Origin: Nitrospinae bacterium RIFCSPLOWO2_12_39_16
GTDB taxonomy: Bacteria > Nitrospinota > Nitrospinia > UBA9942
Length of the DNA stretch: 43,082 nucleotides
Assembly (NCBI GenBank): GCA_001805005.1
Contig: MHDO01000021.1
Coordinates: forward strand, 1 to 43,082
Direction: 5' to 3'
The position numbers and the translations under genes were made by a program. The notes under the pieces are model-generated. The model saw nothing but the letters and a program-made list of their open reading frames with translations, made no database searches and was not told the DNA's origin. Shown here piece after piece: positions 7,096 through 14,220 of this stretch. The first letter of the stretch is position 1. The number at the start of each line of letters is the position of its first letter.

Positions 7096-7882
7096 ATCTG
7101 CGTATAATTACAAATGCAATTAATATTACAATGCCTATACCGAGCAGCCATATCCCTTTTCTCCTTTCAATCAAGTCCTGTTTTGACATTGCAGAGAATT
7201 TTATATCTACGGAAGGCATAGTATCATCTTTAGCATATTTAATCTTAAATCTTACATCCTGTCCACCTTTTATATCCTTGAAAGTATAGTTATAATAATT
7301 TAAATCCTTCTTATTGACCTTGCTCATTGGCTCTGGTGAAAGCTTAAATTCTGTTGACCTCAGTGGCTCCTGAATGCTTACCTCAAGTGTATCTATCGGG
7401 TATATTAGTTTTATAATATATTCAAAGTCCCTAAGAAATCTGCCCGATTTTATATTAAACGGAGAGTATTTAAAATCTATGAAGAAATCGGCGTATGGAA
7501 GCTTTACGGATGTCTCGTTGTATTCGCCCTTATTAACAATATTATATAGCTGGCAAAAGTGCTGTCCCCCAGGAGAGAGGCTGCATACATCTGTTAGTTT
7601 TGTTACACCCTTTGGCAATGTAAATGTCACCTGATTTGGAAAGGCATCTTTATCGGCAAATTTCCCTTCATATACCACAAGGACATCAGATGATTCATAT
7701 TCAGGCATTATTGAAACCTTCATTCTACCTATTTTAAGGTCAGAAGCATTAGAAACAGTGACGAGTGACAAGTGACAAGTGACCAGTAAAAATAAAAAAC
7801 CACTGATTGCTGACCACTGACCACTGACCACTCTCTTCTGTCCTCTGTCTTCTGTCTTCTGTCTTCTGTCTTCAGTGTTCAT
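7076..7882 (-). CDS. Exported, C-terminally membrane-anchored protein of unknown function
   Basis: I do not recognise this 268-residue protein. It has a signal peptide (about 22-45), a beta-rich ectodomain with two cysteines (VCSLSPGGQHFC), and one C-terminal helix (about 241-260) followed by a basic tail, so it is probably a periplasmic domain anchored at its C-terminus. The N-terminal 40 residues (MNTEDRRQKTEDRGQ, then VVSGQWSAISG) are encoded by 7-nt-period tracts. The start at 7882 overlaps the CcdA-like gene by 11 nt; a start at 7900 is possible. Its place between CcdA-like and CcmH-like genes suggests a partner in cytochrome maturation, by context only. Confidence 0.7.
   Translation of the reverse strand: MNTEDRRQKTEDRGQKRVVSGQWSAISGFLFLLVTCHLSLVTVSNASDLKIGRMKVSIMPEYESSDVLVVYEGKFADKDAFPNQVTFTLPKGVTKLTDVCSLSPGGQHFCQLYNIVNKGEYNETSVKLPYADFFIDFKYSPFNIKSGRFLRDFEYIIKLIYPIDTLEVSIQEPLRSTEFKLSPEPMSKVNKKDLNYYNYTFKDIKGGQDVRFKIKYAKDDTMPSVDIKFSAMSKQDLIERRKGIWLLGIGIVILIAFVIIRRLRTKID
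7758..7882. repeat. Compound 7-nt-period tract encoding a protein N-terminus
   Basis: Three successive heptamer arrays are visible: GTGACAA type (7758-7787), CTGACCA type (about 7809-7833) and TTCTGTC type (about 7836-7873). They encode the first ~45 residues of the anchored protein and overlap the end of the CcdA-like gene. Confidence 0.85.
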
Positions 7883-8567
7883 GTAATAACCACCCCACAA
7901 GGTAACTTTTATATATTGTCATCCAGTTTGCCAATATCAGGATTGACATGGTGATAAGTAGCCCGCCGCTGATACGCTGGACTATATTTCTAATATTTTT
8001 TAAGCCGTCAACAGATAAGGTTTTTGAAATTGTAAGTCCTGCAATACTAAATGCAGTGGAGATGCCGAGAGAATAAAAACTGAGCATCACTGTCCCCCTA
8101 TATACTGTTTCAGATGACTTGGTAAGGTTGTAAATAGATGTCAGGGTTGGTGTTACACAGGGTTGATACGCCATTGCAAAGGAAAATCCAATTAAAAGCC
8201 CGCCAAATCTCCTATAGTATTTCCCTTTGTCTTCAGCTATACGAAATAGTCCGATAAAGTAAAGACCCATTAACAAGAGAAATACACCGCCAAATTGATT
8301 TAAGATAGTTAAATATCCGAAAATTATATTACTGATGGATGTAGCAGAAGCACCCAAAATTATATAACCTGCCATAAATCCTATAAGACACAATATACCC
8401 CCTGTAATTATATCTGATAACGCCTCTACCCATTTTCTATCCCCGATTTCTATCATTGTCAGCCCTATGATATAAGCCAAGAAAAATGGTGTCACCTGAA
8501 AGAGACAGAAAAACCAAATAGAGAAGAAGTTATGCAGACCGCCTATATATGCTTCAAAAATAGTCAT
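7872..8567 (-). CDS. CcdA/DsbD-like transmembrane thiol electron carrier
   Basis: A 231-residue protein with six predicted membrane helices. A cysteine in the first helix (FFCLFQVTPFFLAYIIG) and the motif YQPCVTPTL in the fourth segment correspond to the two redox cysteines of CcdA, which carry reducing equivalents from cytoplasmic thioredoxin across the membrane. The first motif departs from the usual SPCxxP. The neighbouring TlpA-like and CcmH-like proteins are the expected acceptors. No Shine-Dalgarno is seen; the start is 5 nt after the upstream stop, so coupling is likely. Its end overlaps the next gene and a repeat tract. Confidence 0.82.
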   Translation of the reverse strand: MTIFEAYIGGLHNFFSIWFFCLFQVTPFFLAYIIGLTMIEIGDRKWVEALSDIITGGILCLIGFMAGYIILGASATSISNIIFGYLTILNQFGGVFLLLMGLYFIGLFRIAEDKGKYYRRFGGLLIGFSFAMAYQPCVTPTLTSIYNLTKSSETVYRGTVMLSFYSLGISTAFSIAGLTISKTLSVDGLKNIRNIVQRISGGLLITMSILILANWMTIYKSYLVGWLLHEH

Positions 8568-8569
8568 AA

Positions 8570-8620
8570 AAGTCAGAAGTCAGAAGACAGATTTTCTGTT
8601 CTCTGTCCTCTGATTTTTTC
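8570..8620. repeat. 7-nt-period tract at a gene 3' end
   Basis: AGTCAGA-type units followed by CTGTCCTC-type units in inverted relation. It encodes the last ~14 residues (RGQRTENLSSDF) of the TlpA-like protein and fills the junction with the CcdA-like gene. Confidence 0.65.
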
Positions 8621-9241
8621 TATCCTTTCCGAGATTTCTTCATATTTTTTTAATTTACCAACAAAGATAGAATCTATCTTTCCTTCTTTATTGATAAAAA
8701 TCGTAGTTGGAGTCGTTGCCACTCCATAGCCCCTTGCGACTTCCTGTTTTAAGTCAAACCCTGCAGGGAATTTGAGTTTATGCTTGTCTAAAAATTTAGA
8801 CAGGTCTGTTTCATTATCCTGAATACCTATGCCTATTAAGTTAACTCCGCTGAATTCTTCAGATGCCTGTTTCAGAAATTGTGCAGATGCATTGGAGCAT
8901 GGGCACCAGTTTGCATAGAAAAACATTACCATTGGCTTCCCATCCCCGCCTGAACCCTCGTGATGATGGGCATGGTTAGGGGAAAAGTTGAATGTTTTGC
9001 CATCTACCAATTTTAGGGAAAAATTTGGGGCTTTATCTCCTACCTTGAGGAGCGTTATTGGAGGGGTATAATTTAATATACCCCTTAAAACAAGGGCAAC
9101 AGCAACAAGGATTACAATTTTGTTAATCTGAAATGATTCACTTATTGGTGCCCCTCTTTCAATGGAGGTGTCCACTTTCTGCTCCAAGTCCTTCACTCTG
9201 GTATGTTCCTTTAACTTTAGTTCCGCTCTTTCTAAGGGCAT
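8573..9241 (-). CDS. Membrane-anchored TlpA-like redoxin with a CPC motif
   Basis: A 222-residue protein: an amphipathic N-terminus, one membrane helix (about 41-57), then a thioredoxin-fold domain (VGDKAPNFSLKLVDGK, VMFFYANWC, GVATTPTTIFINKEGK). Where TlpA has WCxxC this protein has W-C113-P-C115-S, one residue between the cysteines. A His-rich stretch (HAHHH, 90-94) precedes it. The thiol chemistry should differ from that of a normal thioredoxin, or the pair may bind metal. The start at 9241 overlaps the upstream cytochrome by 83 nt; a GTG at 9175 behind a GGAG-like site would reduce this to 17 nt. It sits directly before the CcdA-like gene, its likely electron donor. Confidence 0.8.
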   Translation of the reverse strand: MPLERAELKLKEHTRVKDLEQKVDTSIERGAPISESFQINKIVILVAVALVLRGILNYTPPITLLKVGDKAPNFSLKLVDGKTFNFSPNHAHHHEGSGGDGKPMVMFFYANWCPCSNASAQFLKQASEEFSGVNLIGIGIQDNETDLSKFLDKHKLKFPAGFDLKQEVARGYGVATTPTTIFINKEGKIDSIFVGKLKKYEEISERIEKIRGQRTENLSSDF

Positions 9242-9710
9242 ATTCTATTTTCCTTTTTTCTATTGGTGTATTAGAGAGGTCAATCAAAATTTTGTTATTA
9301 CCAATCAGTTTTAACAGGTCATCTTTTCTGAAATCCCCTTCCCAGTTTCCAACCCATGCATTCCATGTCTGAACAATAGCAGATGCCTGATAATCTGTAA
9401 TATCAAAAAATTTCTTGTGAGGCTCCCTTGCCCTGTACTCTTCAAGGAATTTTCGCATGTGCGGGACTACTGCTATAAAGGGTGGTCCGCACCTGTGGCA
9501 ATATTTTAAAATCCTTTCCGTGTCATGGCACTGCGTGCATTTCTCTGTAGCCAATGCCTTTGCATCATCAGGGGAGTATTCCATATACCCCCTTGCCTTT
9601 ATCTCTTCGGTTATCTTTTTGCCAATACTATTGGGAACAGCCATCACCAGTGTGAACCCTGCAAGGATTACAACAAATATACTTATAAAAATTATAGTTT
9701 TCTTTTTCAT
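9159..9710 (-). CDS. Exported monoheme cytochrome c-like protein
   Basis: A 183-residue protein with a signal segment (about 5-24), a canonical heme c motif CTQCH at residues 58-62, and a second cysteine pair CHRCGPP at 71-77. The following stretch (IAVVPHMRKFLEEYR, ITDYQASAIVQTW) resembles the helical part of small monoheme cytochromes. The second CxxC could be a disulfide or redox site, making it a possible substrate or partner of the thiol genes downstream. It is the first gene of the leftward cluster, preceded by GGGGGG before the ATG at 9710. The C-terminus overlaps the next gene in another frame. Confidence 0.78.
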   Translation of the reverse strand: MKKKTIIFISIFVVILAGFTLVMAVPNSIGKKITEEIKARGYMEYSPDDAKALATEKCTQCHDTERILKYCHRCGPPFIAVVPHMRKFLEEYRAREPHKKFFDITDYQASAIVQTWNAWVGNWEGDFRKDDLLKLIGNNKILIDLSNTPIEKRKIEYALRKSGTKVKGTYQSEGLGAESGHLH

Positions 9711-9866
9711 GTTATACCCCCCTTTAAACCTGACTTATTGTTTACTATAATATATTATAACAGAATGATATGTGAATTTAACAGATTATTTAGCTGCTGC
9801 CCCTCCCCTTATTTAAGGAGAGGCAGCAACTTGTTGAGGGAAGGAGGGAAAAAGACTAATTAACTC

Positions 9867-9898
9867 GTTTAAATATTTAAACAAATAATTATTTGTTT
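9867..9898. promoter_or_regulatory. Two overlapping perfect palindromes, candidate operators
   Basis: GTTTAAATATTTAAAC (9867-9882) is a 16-bp perfect palindrome. It overlaps a 20-bp perfect palindrome centred at 9888/9889 (9879-9898, core CAAATAATTATTTG). They lie about 40-70 bp upstream of the sigma-54-like element and between divergent genes. Binding by the adjacent activator or by another regulator is inference. Confidence 0.45.
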
Positions 9899-9936
9899 TT
9901 ATTCCCAAAGATGTTATTTTTCTTATATATTAAATT

Positions 9937-9951
9937 TGGTATGTAGTTTGC
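9937..9951 (+). promoter_or_regulatory. Sigma-54-like -24/-12 element before the activator gene
   Basis: TGGTATGTAGTTTGC has GG and GC separated by exactly 10 bp. The predicted start (about 9963) falls inside the AAAGGAG site, which would favour translation from the second ATG at 9984. It shares TGGTAT and TTGC with the element at 11645-11660. Confidence 0.45.
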
Positions 9952-9971
9952 TTTTCTAAAGGAGAAAAAAG

Positions 9972-11408
9972 ATGGATGAGGATATGAATAAAATTATTAT
10001 CATAGATGATGATGAGTCTATCTGTAAGACATTGGAGCTCCATCTAAAGAGAAACGGATACGATGTCAGTTTTGCACATACAGGTGGTGAGGGGATAAAG
10101 ATGGTAAGCGAGAATGAACCCCAGATTGTCATACTTGATATAAGGCTTCCTGATACAGATGGGATTGAGGTTTTAAGGCAGCTTAAATCTATAGACAATA
10201 ATAAATATATAATCATGATTACAGCATTTCAGGATATGGAGACTACAATAAAGGCTATGCAGGAAGGGGCTTTTGAGTATATCCATAAGCCCATAAGCAT
10301 AGATGAATTGGACAGGGCAGTGGATAATGCAGTGAGGAGCCTTAAGATACTTACAGGGGAAAGGGAAGAGACCATAAAGATACCGAAGATGAATGTTGGC
10401 GAGGGGAAGATAATCGGAAAGAGCAAGATTATGAAAGAGATATTCAAGACAATCGGTGTTGTCTCTCAGAGCAGGACAACTGTCCTGATTGAAGGGGAGA
10501 GCGGGACAGGGAAGGAGTTAATAGCGAAGGCTATCCATTTTAATAGTCCGTATAAGGGGTATCCGTTTATATCCATCAATTGTTCCGCCCTTGTAGAGAC
10601 ACTCCTTGAGAGCGAGCTTTTCGGGCATGAAAAGGGGGCGTTTACAGGGGCTTTATACCGTAAAGACGGAAAATTTACACTTGCCAATAACGGCACGCTT
10701 TTCATGGATGAGATTGGAGAGATGAGTTTAAATCTACAGACAAAACTTCTAAGAGTCCTGCAGGAGAGGGAGTTTGAGAGGGTGGGGGGGAAGGAGAAGA
10801 TAAAGACAAATGTGAGGGTCATAACAGCCACGAATAAAAAACTTGATAATCTGGTGAAACAGGGAAAATTCAGGGAAGACCTTTATTACAGGCTGAAGGT
10901 GGTAACTATTGATGTCCCCCCGTTGAGGGAGAGAAAGGAAGATATACCGTTGCTTGTGGAATATATGATTAACAAAGTGAATAATGACCTTAGTAGAAAT
11001 GTGAGGAAAATATCAAATAAGGCACTTGAACTTTTACTGAATAATCCGTGGGTTGGAAATGTCAGGGAGCTTGAAAATGTAATTACAAGGGCTATTCTTC
11101 TTTCAAGAGAGGATAGGCTCGGCGAAGAGCATTTTACCCTGTTTTTAAAGGGGGATACAGGCAAACCAATAGAACATAAATTAGTGGTGGATGCTAATGG
11201 AGTGCGTGGGCATGAAATAAAAGATGATTCGTTAAATGACATTGAGAAGATACACATAGCGAAGGTGTTGAATTTTACAAACTGGCATAAGGGGAAGGCT
11301 TGTGAAATTCTTGGAATAACAAGGCCAAGATTGGAGAGGAAGATAAGAAAATATGACATTAAATCAGTGGAAAAAATATCAGAAAAAATATCAGAAAAAA
11401 TAACTTGA
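9972..11408 (+). CDS. NtrC-family sigma-54-dependent response regulator
   Basis: A 478-residue regulator with receiver, AAA+ and DNA-binding domains. The receiver has the acidic pocket DDD at 12-14 and phosphoacceptor Asp56. The AAA+ domain shows Walker A GESGTGKE, the sigma-54 contact loop GAFTGA and Walker B LFMDEIGE. A Fis-type helix-turn-helix lies at the C-terminus (GKACEILGITRPRLERKI). ATG 9972 follows AAAGGAG; ATG 9984 (MNKIIIIDDD) is an alternative that looks like a typical receiver start. No kinase gene is adjacent. A sigma-54 promoter and a long inverted repeat lie directly downstream, before the exported cytochrome gene, which I take as its target. The last 35 nt are a 12-nt tandem repeat (ISEKISEKI). 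Confidence 0.95.
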   Translation: MDEDMNKIIIIDDDESICKTLELHLKRNGYDVSFAHTGGEGIKMVSENEPQIVILDIRLPDTDGIEVLRQLKSIDNNKYIIMITAFQDMETTIKAMQEGAFEYIHKPISIDELDRAVDNAVRSLKILTGEREETIKIPKMNVGEGKIIGKSKIMKEIFKTIGVVSQSRTTVLIEGESGTGKELIAKAIHFNSPYKGYPFISINCSALVETLLESELFGHEKGAFTGALYRKDGKFTLANNGTLFMDEIGEMSLNLQTKLLRVLQEREFERVGGKEKIKTNVRVITATNKKLDNLVKQGKFREDLYYRLKVVTIDVPPLRERKEDIPLLVEYMINKVNNDLSRNVRKISNKALELLLNNPWVGNVRELENVITRAILLSREDRLGEEHFTLFLKGDTGKPIEHKLVVDANGVRGHEIKDDSLNDIEKIHIAKVLNFTNWHKGKACEILGITRPRLERKIRKYDIKSVEKISEKISEKIT

Positions 11409-11514
11409 CTTTTATTTTGAGTGTGGATAGTATTACCACTCATTGGCAGAGCTATAAAATTTTACTAATAACAAATTTCAAAAGGCGGGATAGATTTAAA
11501 ATACCGTCAAAGTA

Positions 11515-11562
11515 TTGAACATTTTGTTTGAATGAAATATAGCATATAAATAAAATGTTCAA
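11515..11562. promoter_or_regulatory. 11-bp inverted repeat, candidate upstream activator site
   Basis: TTGAACATTTT (11515-11525) and AAAATGTTCAA (11552-11562) are perfect reverse complements, 26 bp apart. They lie about 110-155 bp before the predicted sigma-54 start site, the usual distance for dimer sites of NtrC-type activators. Each half could also be one arm of a hairpin, but there is no U-run. Confidence 0.55.
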
Positions 11563-11644
11563 GCAAAAAGGTGCTCTTTGGTTTTGTAAGTAAGTATATA
11601 GTTGATTTTTCAAATAGAAAAATGGCTTTATATAGTAAGTATTG

Positions 11645-11660
11645 TGGTATAAGGATTGCA
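11645..11660 (+). promoter_or_regulatory. Sigma-54 promoter (-24/-12) of the exported cytochrome gene
   Basis: TGGTATAAGGATTGCA matches the TGGCAC-N5-TTGCA consensus with GG and GC 10 bp apart. Transcription should start near 11671. It lies just downstream of an NtrC-type activator gene and an inverted repeat at the usual activator distance. Confidence 0.7.
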
Positions 11661-11816
11661 ATTATTCCACTTAATGTTGAATTATACAATAATTAAGGTT
11701 GTCATAATATAAAAATTCAAATAGAAAGGAGGTGAATGTTGGTTAGTTAGTTGTTAAATGAGGATGTTTTAGTTAATTAGGTTGGGGGAAATTATTTGAA
11801 GAGGAGGATAAAAAAT

Positions 11817-12944
11817 ATGGGCAAAGGGAAATGGATAATGTTGTTAATAGCAATTTTTACAATCAGCGTCTCTGTGGAAACGGCTATCTCTACAAAGGCA
11901 TTCGCAGCAAAGATATCTAAAGAAGAGTTGGAAAAGGCTAAGAAAGAAGGGGATCAGTCTGATGCAGCATTGGAAAAGGCGAGAGAGAGTTACGGAAGAG
12001 AGGCTGATGAGGCAAATGTTGAGTCCTTTGAGACAAAGACAACTGTAAAAGGGTCAGGTAAGTCCGTTTACGGTGTAACAGGTTTTGATTATCTAACAGG
12101 TATTGGTAAGATGGCGTCTACAGTTGAAGGGACAGAAAGTGCAAAGAACAATCCATTGGTAGGTCAGATTAACAAGAGATGGGCAACTAAATGGACTGCC
12201 AAGAGTAAGGACTTAAGTAAAGTGGGCGAATCTCGTTCTGGTTGGGCAAAAGAGACAGGAGTTACAGAGGCATGGGATAGAAAGGTAAAAGGAGCATCAA
12301 CATTGGGTGGTGATTATAACGAATGGGTAAATCAATGGAACAGCCTGACAAGACCGGAATCAGCAACAGGAGAAACCACTGTTGCAGGTGCTGACCCTGC
12401 ACAGGGTGCCCACTGGTTCAGCTTTTTCTGTGTTCACTGCCATGGATGGAGCGGAAAGGGAGATGGTCCTACAGCAGCAATGTTAGACCCAAGGCCAAGG
12501 AACCAGACCAATGGAAAATATATGAACCATGTCAGTAATCTTGAGATCTTTGCAGTTATAAAGGGTGGTGGTCCTGCAAGGAACCTTTCAGAGGCAATGC
12601 CTGCATGGGGCAATGTCCTTCAGGATCAGGACATCTGGAATGTAGTAGCATTCATGCGATCCATTGCAAAACCAACATATAATGCAAAATCAGAAGAGGG
12701 CAATGTTACAGCAGCCAATGCAAAGGATAGTTCTGAATTTAAAGACCTCAATGAACAGCTTGAACTTGAGGGCACAATGGGTGGAAGAGGCTCAGGAATG
12801 GCTGGAGGGTATAGTTCTCCTGGCGGCGGCAGATTGGCAAGCAGGCTGGTAGGAGTGAGGACAAAGGGTAGCGCAAAGGATGAATCTGCAAGGATTGGTG
12901 ATAGTGAGTTTACAAGGACTTCTGTAAAGGAGACTGATAAGTAA
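11817..12944 (+). CDS. Exported cytochrome c with long unique N-terminal region
   Basis: A 375-residue protein with a signal peptide ending near AFA, a Lys/Glu/Gly-rich region of about 165 residues that I do not recognise, and a class I cytochrome c domain. Heme motif CVHCH is at residues 205-209, and the probable distal Met261 lies in EAMPAWG. A Gly/Ser-rich tail follows. ATG 11817 is chosen over an upstream in-frame TTG at 11796 because AGGAGG lies 9 nt before it and it gives a normal signal peptide. The sigma-54 promoter, activator gene and terminator make it a self-contained inducible unit, so it is likely needed under a specific respiratory condition. Its redox partner is unknown. Confidence 0.85.
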   Translation: MGKGKWIMLLIAIFTISVSVETAISTKAFAAKISKEELEKAKKEGDQSDAALEKARESYGREADEANVESFETKTTVKGSGKSVYGVTGFDYLTGIGKMASTVEGTESAKNNPLVGQINKRWATKWTAKSKDLSKVGESRSGWAKETGVTEAWDRKVKGASTLGGDYNEWVNQWNSLTRPESATGETTVAGADPAQGAHWFSFFCVHCHGWSGKGDGPTAAMLDPRPRNQTNGKYMNHVSNLEIFAVIKGGGPARNLSEAMPAWGNVLQDQDIWNVVAFMRSIAKPTYNAKSEEGNVTAANAKDSSEFKDLNEQLELEGTMGGRGSGMAGGYSSPGGGRLASRLVGVRTKGSAKDESARIGDSEFTRTSVKETDK

Positions 12945-12965
12945 GTAGTACTGGTTAATTAAAAA

Positions 12966-13012
12966 AACGACCACCTGGAAGCAAATAAGCGTTCAGGTGG
13001 TCGTTCTTTTTT
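12966..13012 (+). terminator. Rho-independent terminator after the exported cytochrome
   Basis: AACGACCACCTG (12966-12977) pairs perfectly with CAGGTGGTCGTT (12994-13005) across a 16-nt loop, followed by a T-rich run. It is the clearest terminator in the window. Confidence 0.92.
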
Positions 13013-13091
13013 TGTTTGTACCTATTGACTAAGTTAAGAATATATATTATAGTAAATTTAATACCCAGTTTATGGGTATTTTTTATTTTTA

Positions 13092-13213
13092 TATAGGAAA
13101 TTATAAAATTAACCACAGGTAAACACAGATGAACACTGATAGAATAAAGAAAAAAAGTTTTTATCTGTGTTAATCTGTGTCCATCTGTGGTTTCATTAGG
13201 TCTTTGTTCTTAT
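13092..13213. repeat. Palindromic junction element, CACAG-type arms (copy 5)
   Basis: Best-preserved copy. The left flank TATAGGAAATTATAAAAT (13092-13109) is identical to 41403-41420. Arms at 13111-13140 and 13163-13192 each carry three CACAGAT-type units spaced about 10 nt. The right flank TTCATTAGGTCTTTGTTCTT runs into the ABC transporter start. The arms can pair over about 30 bp with mismatches. Confidence 0.88.
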
Positions 13214-14158
13214 ATGATAGAAGTAGAAAATCTTACAAAAAAATATGGCAATGCGAGGGGAATTAATGATGTCACCTTTACTGTAGAGAAGGGTGAAATC
13301 CTTGGATTTCTTGGTCCGAATGGTGCCGGCAAGACAACCACTATGAGGATTATCACCTGCTTTATGCCTGCAACAAGCGGAAAGGCGAGGGTTGCGGGTT
13401 TTGATGTCTTTGAGGATTCCCTTGAGGTTAGAAAAAGGATAGGGTATCTTCCAGAGAGTGTTCCCCTTTACACTGATATGCAGGTGCCGGTTTATCTTGA
13501 ATTTGTTGGGGGGTTAAAAGGTGTTGACAGGAGGGATATAAAGAGAAGGGTAGCTCAGGTGATGGATGACTGCGGTTTAAATGCAGTGGCAAAGAAATAT
13601 ATTGCTGAACTTTCCAAGGGTTACAGACAGAGGGTTGGGTTGGCACAGGCACTTATAAATGACCCGGAAGTTCTTATCCTTGATGAACCGACTATTGGAC
13701 TTGACCCAAAGCAGATTATAGAGATAAGGAGTCTTATAAAGGGACTTGGCGGCAAAAGGACAGTTATATTAAGCACACATATCCTGCCAGAGGTTAGTAT
13801 GACCTGTCAGAGGGTCATAATAATAAATGAAGGAAGGCTGGTGGCAGTAGATACACCACAAAACCTTACTGCCCAGCTTCAGAAATCACAGCAGTTTATA
13901 GTGAGGATTGACGGTCCGGAACAAGAGGTCCTATCGGAGATTGGAAAAATAAATACTGTATCAAGGGTTGCAGTTAAAGAGAGCGGGGCAGACGGGATTA
14001 ATTCCTATCTGGTGGAATTTAAGAAAGATTCAGATGGCGGTAAAGATATAGCTCCTGTCATTGTCAGAAAAAATTGGGCATTATATGAGATGCGTCCTAT
14101 AGGGATGAGTCTTGAGGATATATTTATTAAGCTTGTAACAGAAGAGAAGATACACTGA
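13214..14158 (+). CDS. ABC transporter ATP-binding protein, GldA-like
   Basis: A 314-residue ATPase with Walker A GPNGAGKTT (34-42), signature LSKGYRQRVGLAQAL and Walker B VLILDEPTIGLDP, plus a C-terminal extension (about 215-314) typical of ABC-2 exporters of the Gld/Nos/CcmA type. The ATG at 13214 is chosen; an in-frame extension to 13187 would be encoded by a repeat flank. With the next three genes it forms the GldA-GldF-GldG-DUF4340 arrangement. In Bacteroidetes GldAFG is tied to gliding; in other phyla the exported substrate is unknown, and nothing here points to gliding. No Shine-Dalgarno is visible before the start. Confidence 0.9.
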   Translation: MIEVENLTKKYGNARGINDVTFTVEKGEILGFLGPNGAGKTTTMRIITCFMPATSGKARVAGFDVFEDSLEVRKRIGYLPESVPLYTDMQVPVYLEFVGGLKGVDRRDIKRRVAQVMDDCGLNAVAKKYIAELSKGYRQRVGLAQALINDPEVLILDEPTIGLDPKQIIEIRSLIKGLGGKRTVILSTHILPEVSMTCQRVIIINEGRLVAVDTPQNLTAQLQKSQQFIVRIDGPEQEVLSEIGKINTVSRVAVKESGADGINSYLVEFKKDSDGGKDIAPVIVRKNWALYEMRPIGMSLEDIFIKLVTEEKIH

Positions 14159-14159
14159 T

Positions 14160-14210
14160 AACTTGCAACTTACAATCTATAACTTAGTTGTCAGTTGTCA
14201 GTTAATAGTT
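14160..14210. repeat. 7-nt-period tract with inverted arms
   Basis: AACTTGC/AACTTAC-type heptamers are followed by AGTTGTC-type heptamers, so the tract can fold back. It fills the junction between the ABC ATPase and permease genes, and no ribosome site is left before the permease ATG. Confidence 0.75.
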
Positions 14211-14220
14211 ATTATTAATA

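Larger units (their letters stand above)
9711..9971. other. Divergent intergenic region with palindromes
   Basis: This 261-bp gap separates the leftward cytochrome cluster from the rightward activator gene. It holds an AT-rich TATAATATATTATA stretch (near 9748), a C-rich imperfect hairpin (about 9791-9829), two overlapping perfect palindromes (9867-9898) and a sigma-54-like element (9937-9951). I see no coding region. Confidence 0.6.
11409..11816 (+). other. Long untranslated control region of the exported cytochrome gene
   Basis: About 400 bp without a convincing gene. It contains the inverted repeat at 11515-11562, the sigma-54 promoter at 11645-11660, and a leader of about 145 nt with two strong ribosome sites. 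The first, AAAGGAGGTG (about 11725-11734), precedes only a four-codon frame (ATG TTG GTT AGT, stop; 11736-11750). The second serves the cytochrome at 11817. Confidence 0.65.

Noticed and set aside
7758..7882. Possible CRISPR-like array
   Set aside because: The units are 7 nt and directly adjacent, with no spacers of 25-40 bp, and they are translated; no cas genes are present.
9791..9829. Terminator between divergent genes
   Set aside because: The C-rich hairpin is imperfect and no T-run follows in either direction; it resembles the C/G-rich dispersed palindromes instead.
11375..11405. Regulatory tandem repeat at the end of the first activator gene
   Set aside because: The 12-nt repeats are in frame and simply encode ISEKISEKI; there is no sign of a separate function.
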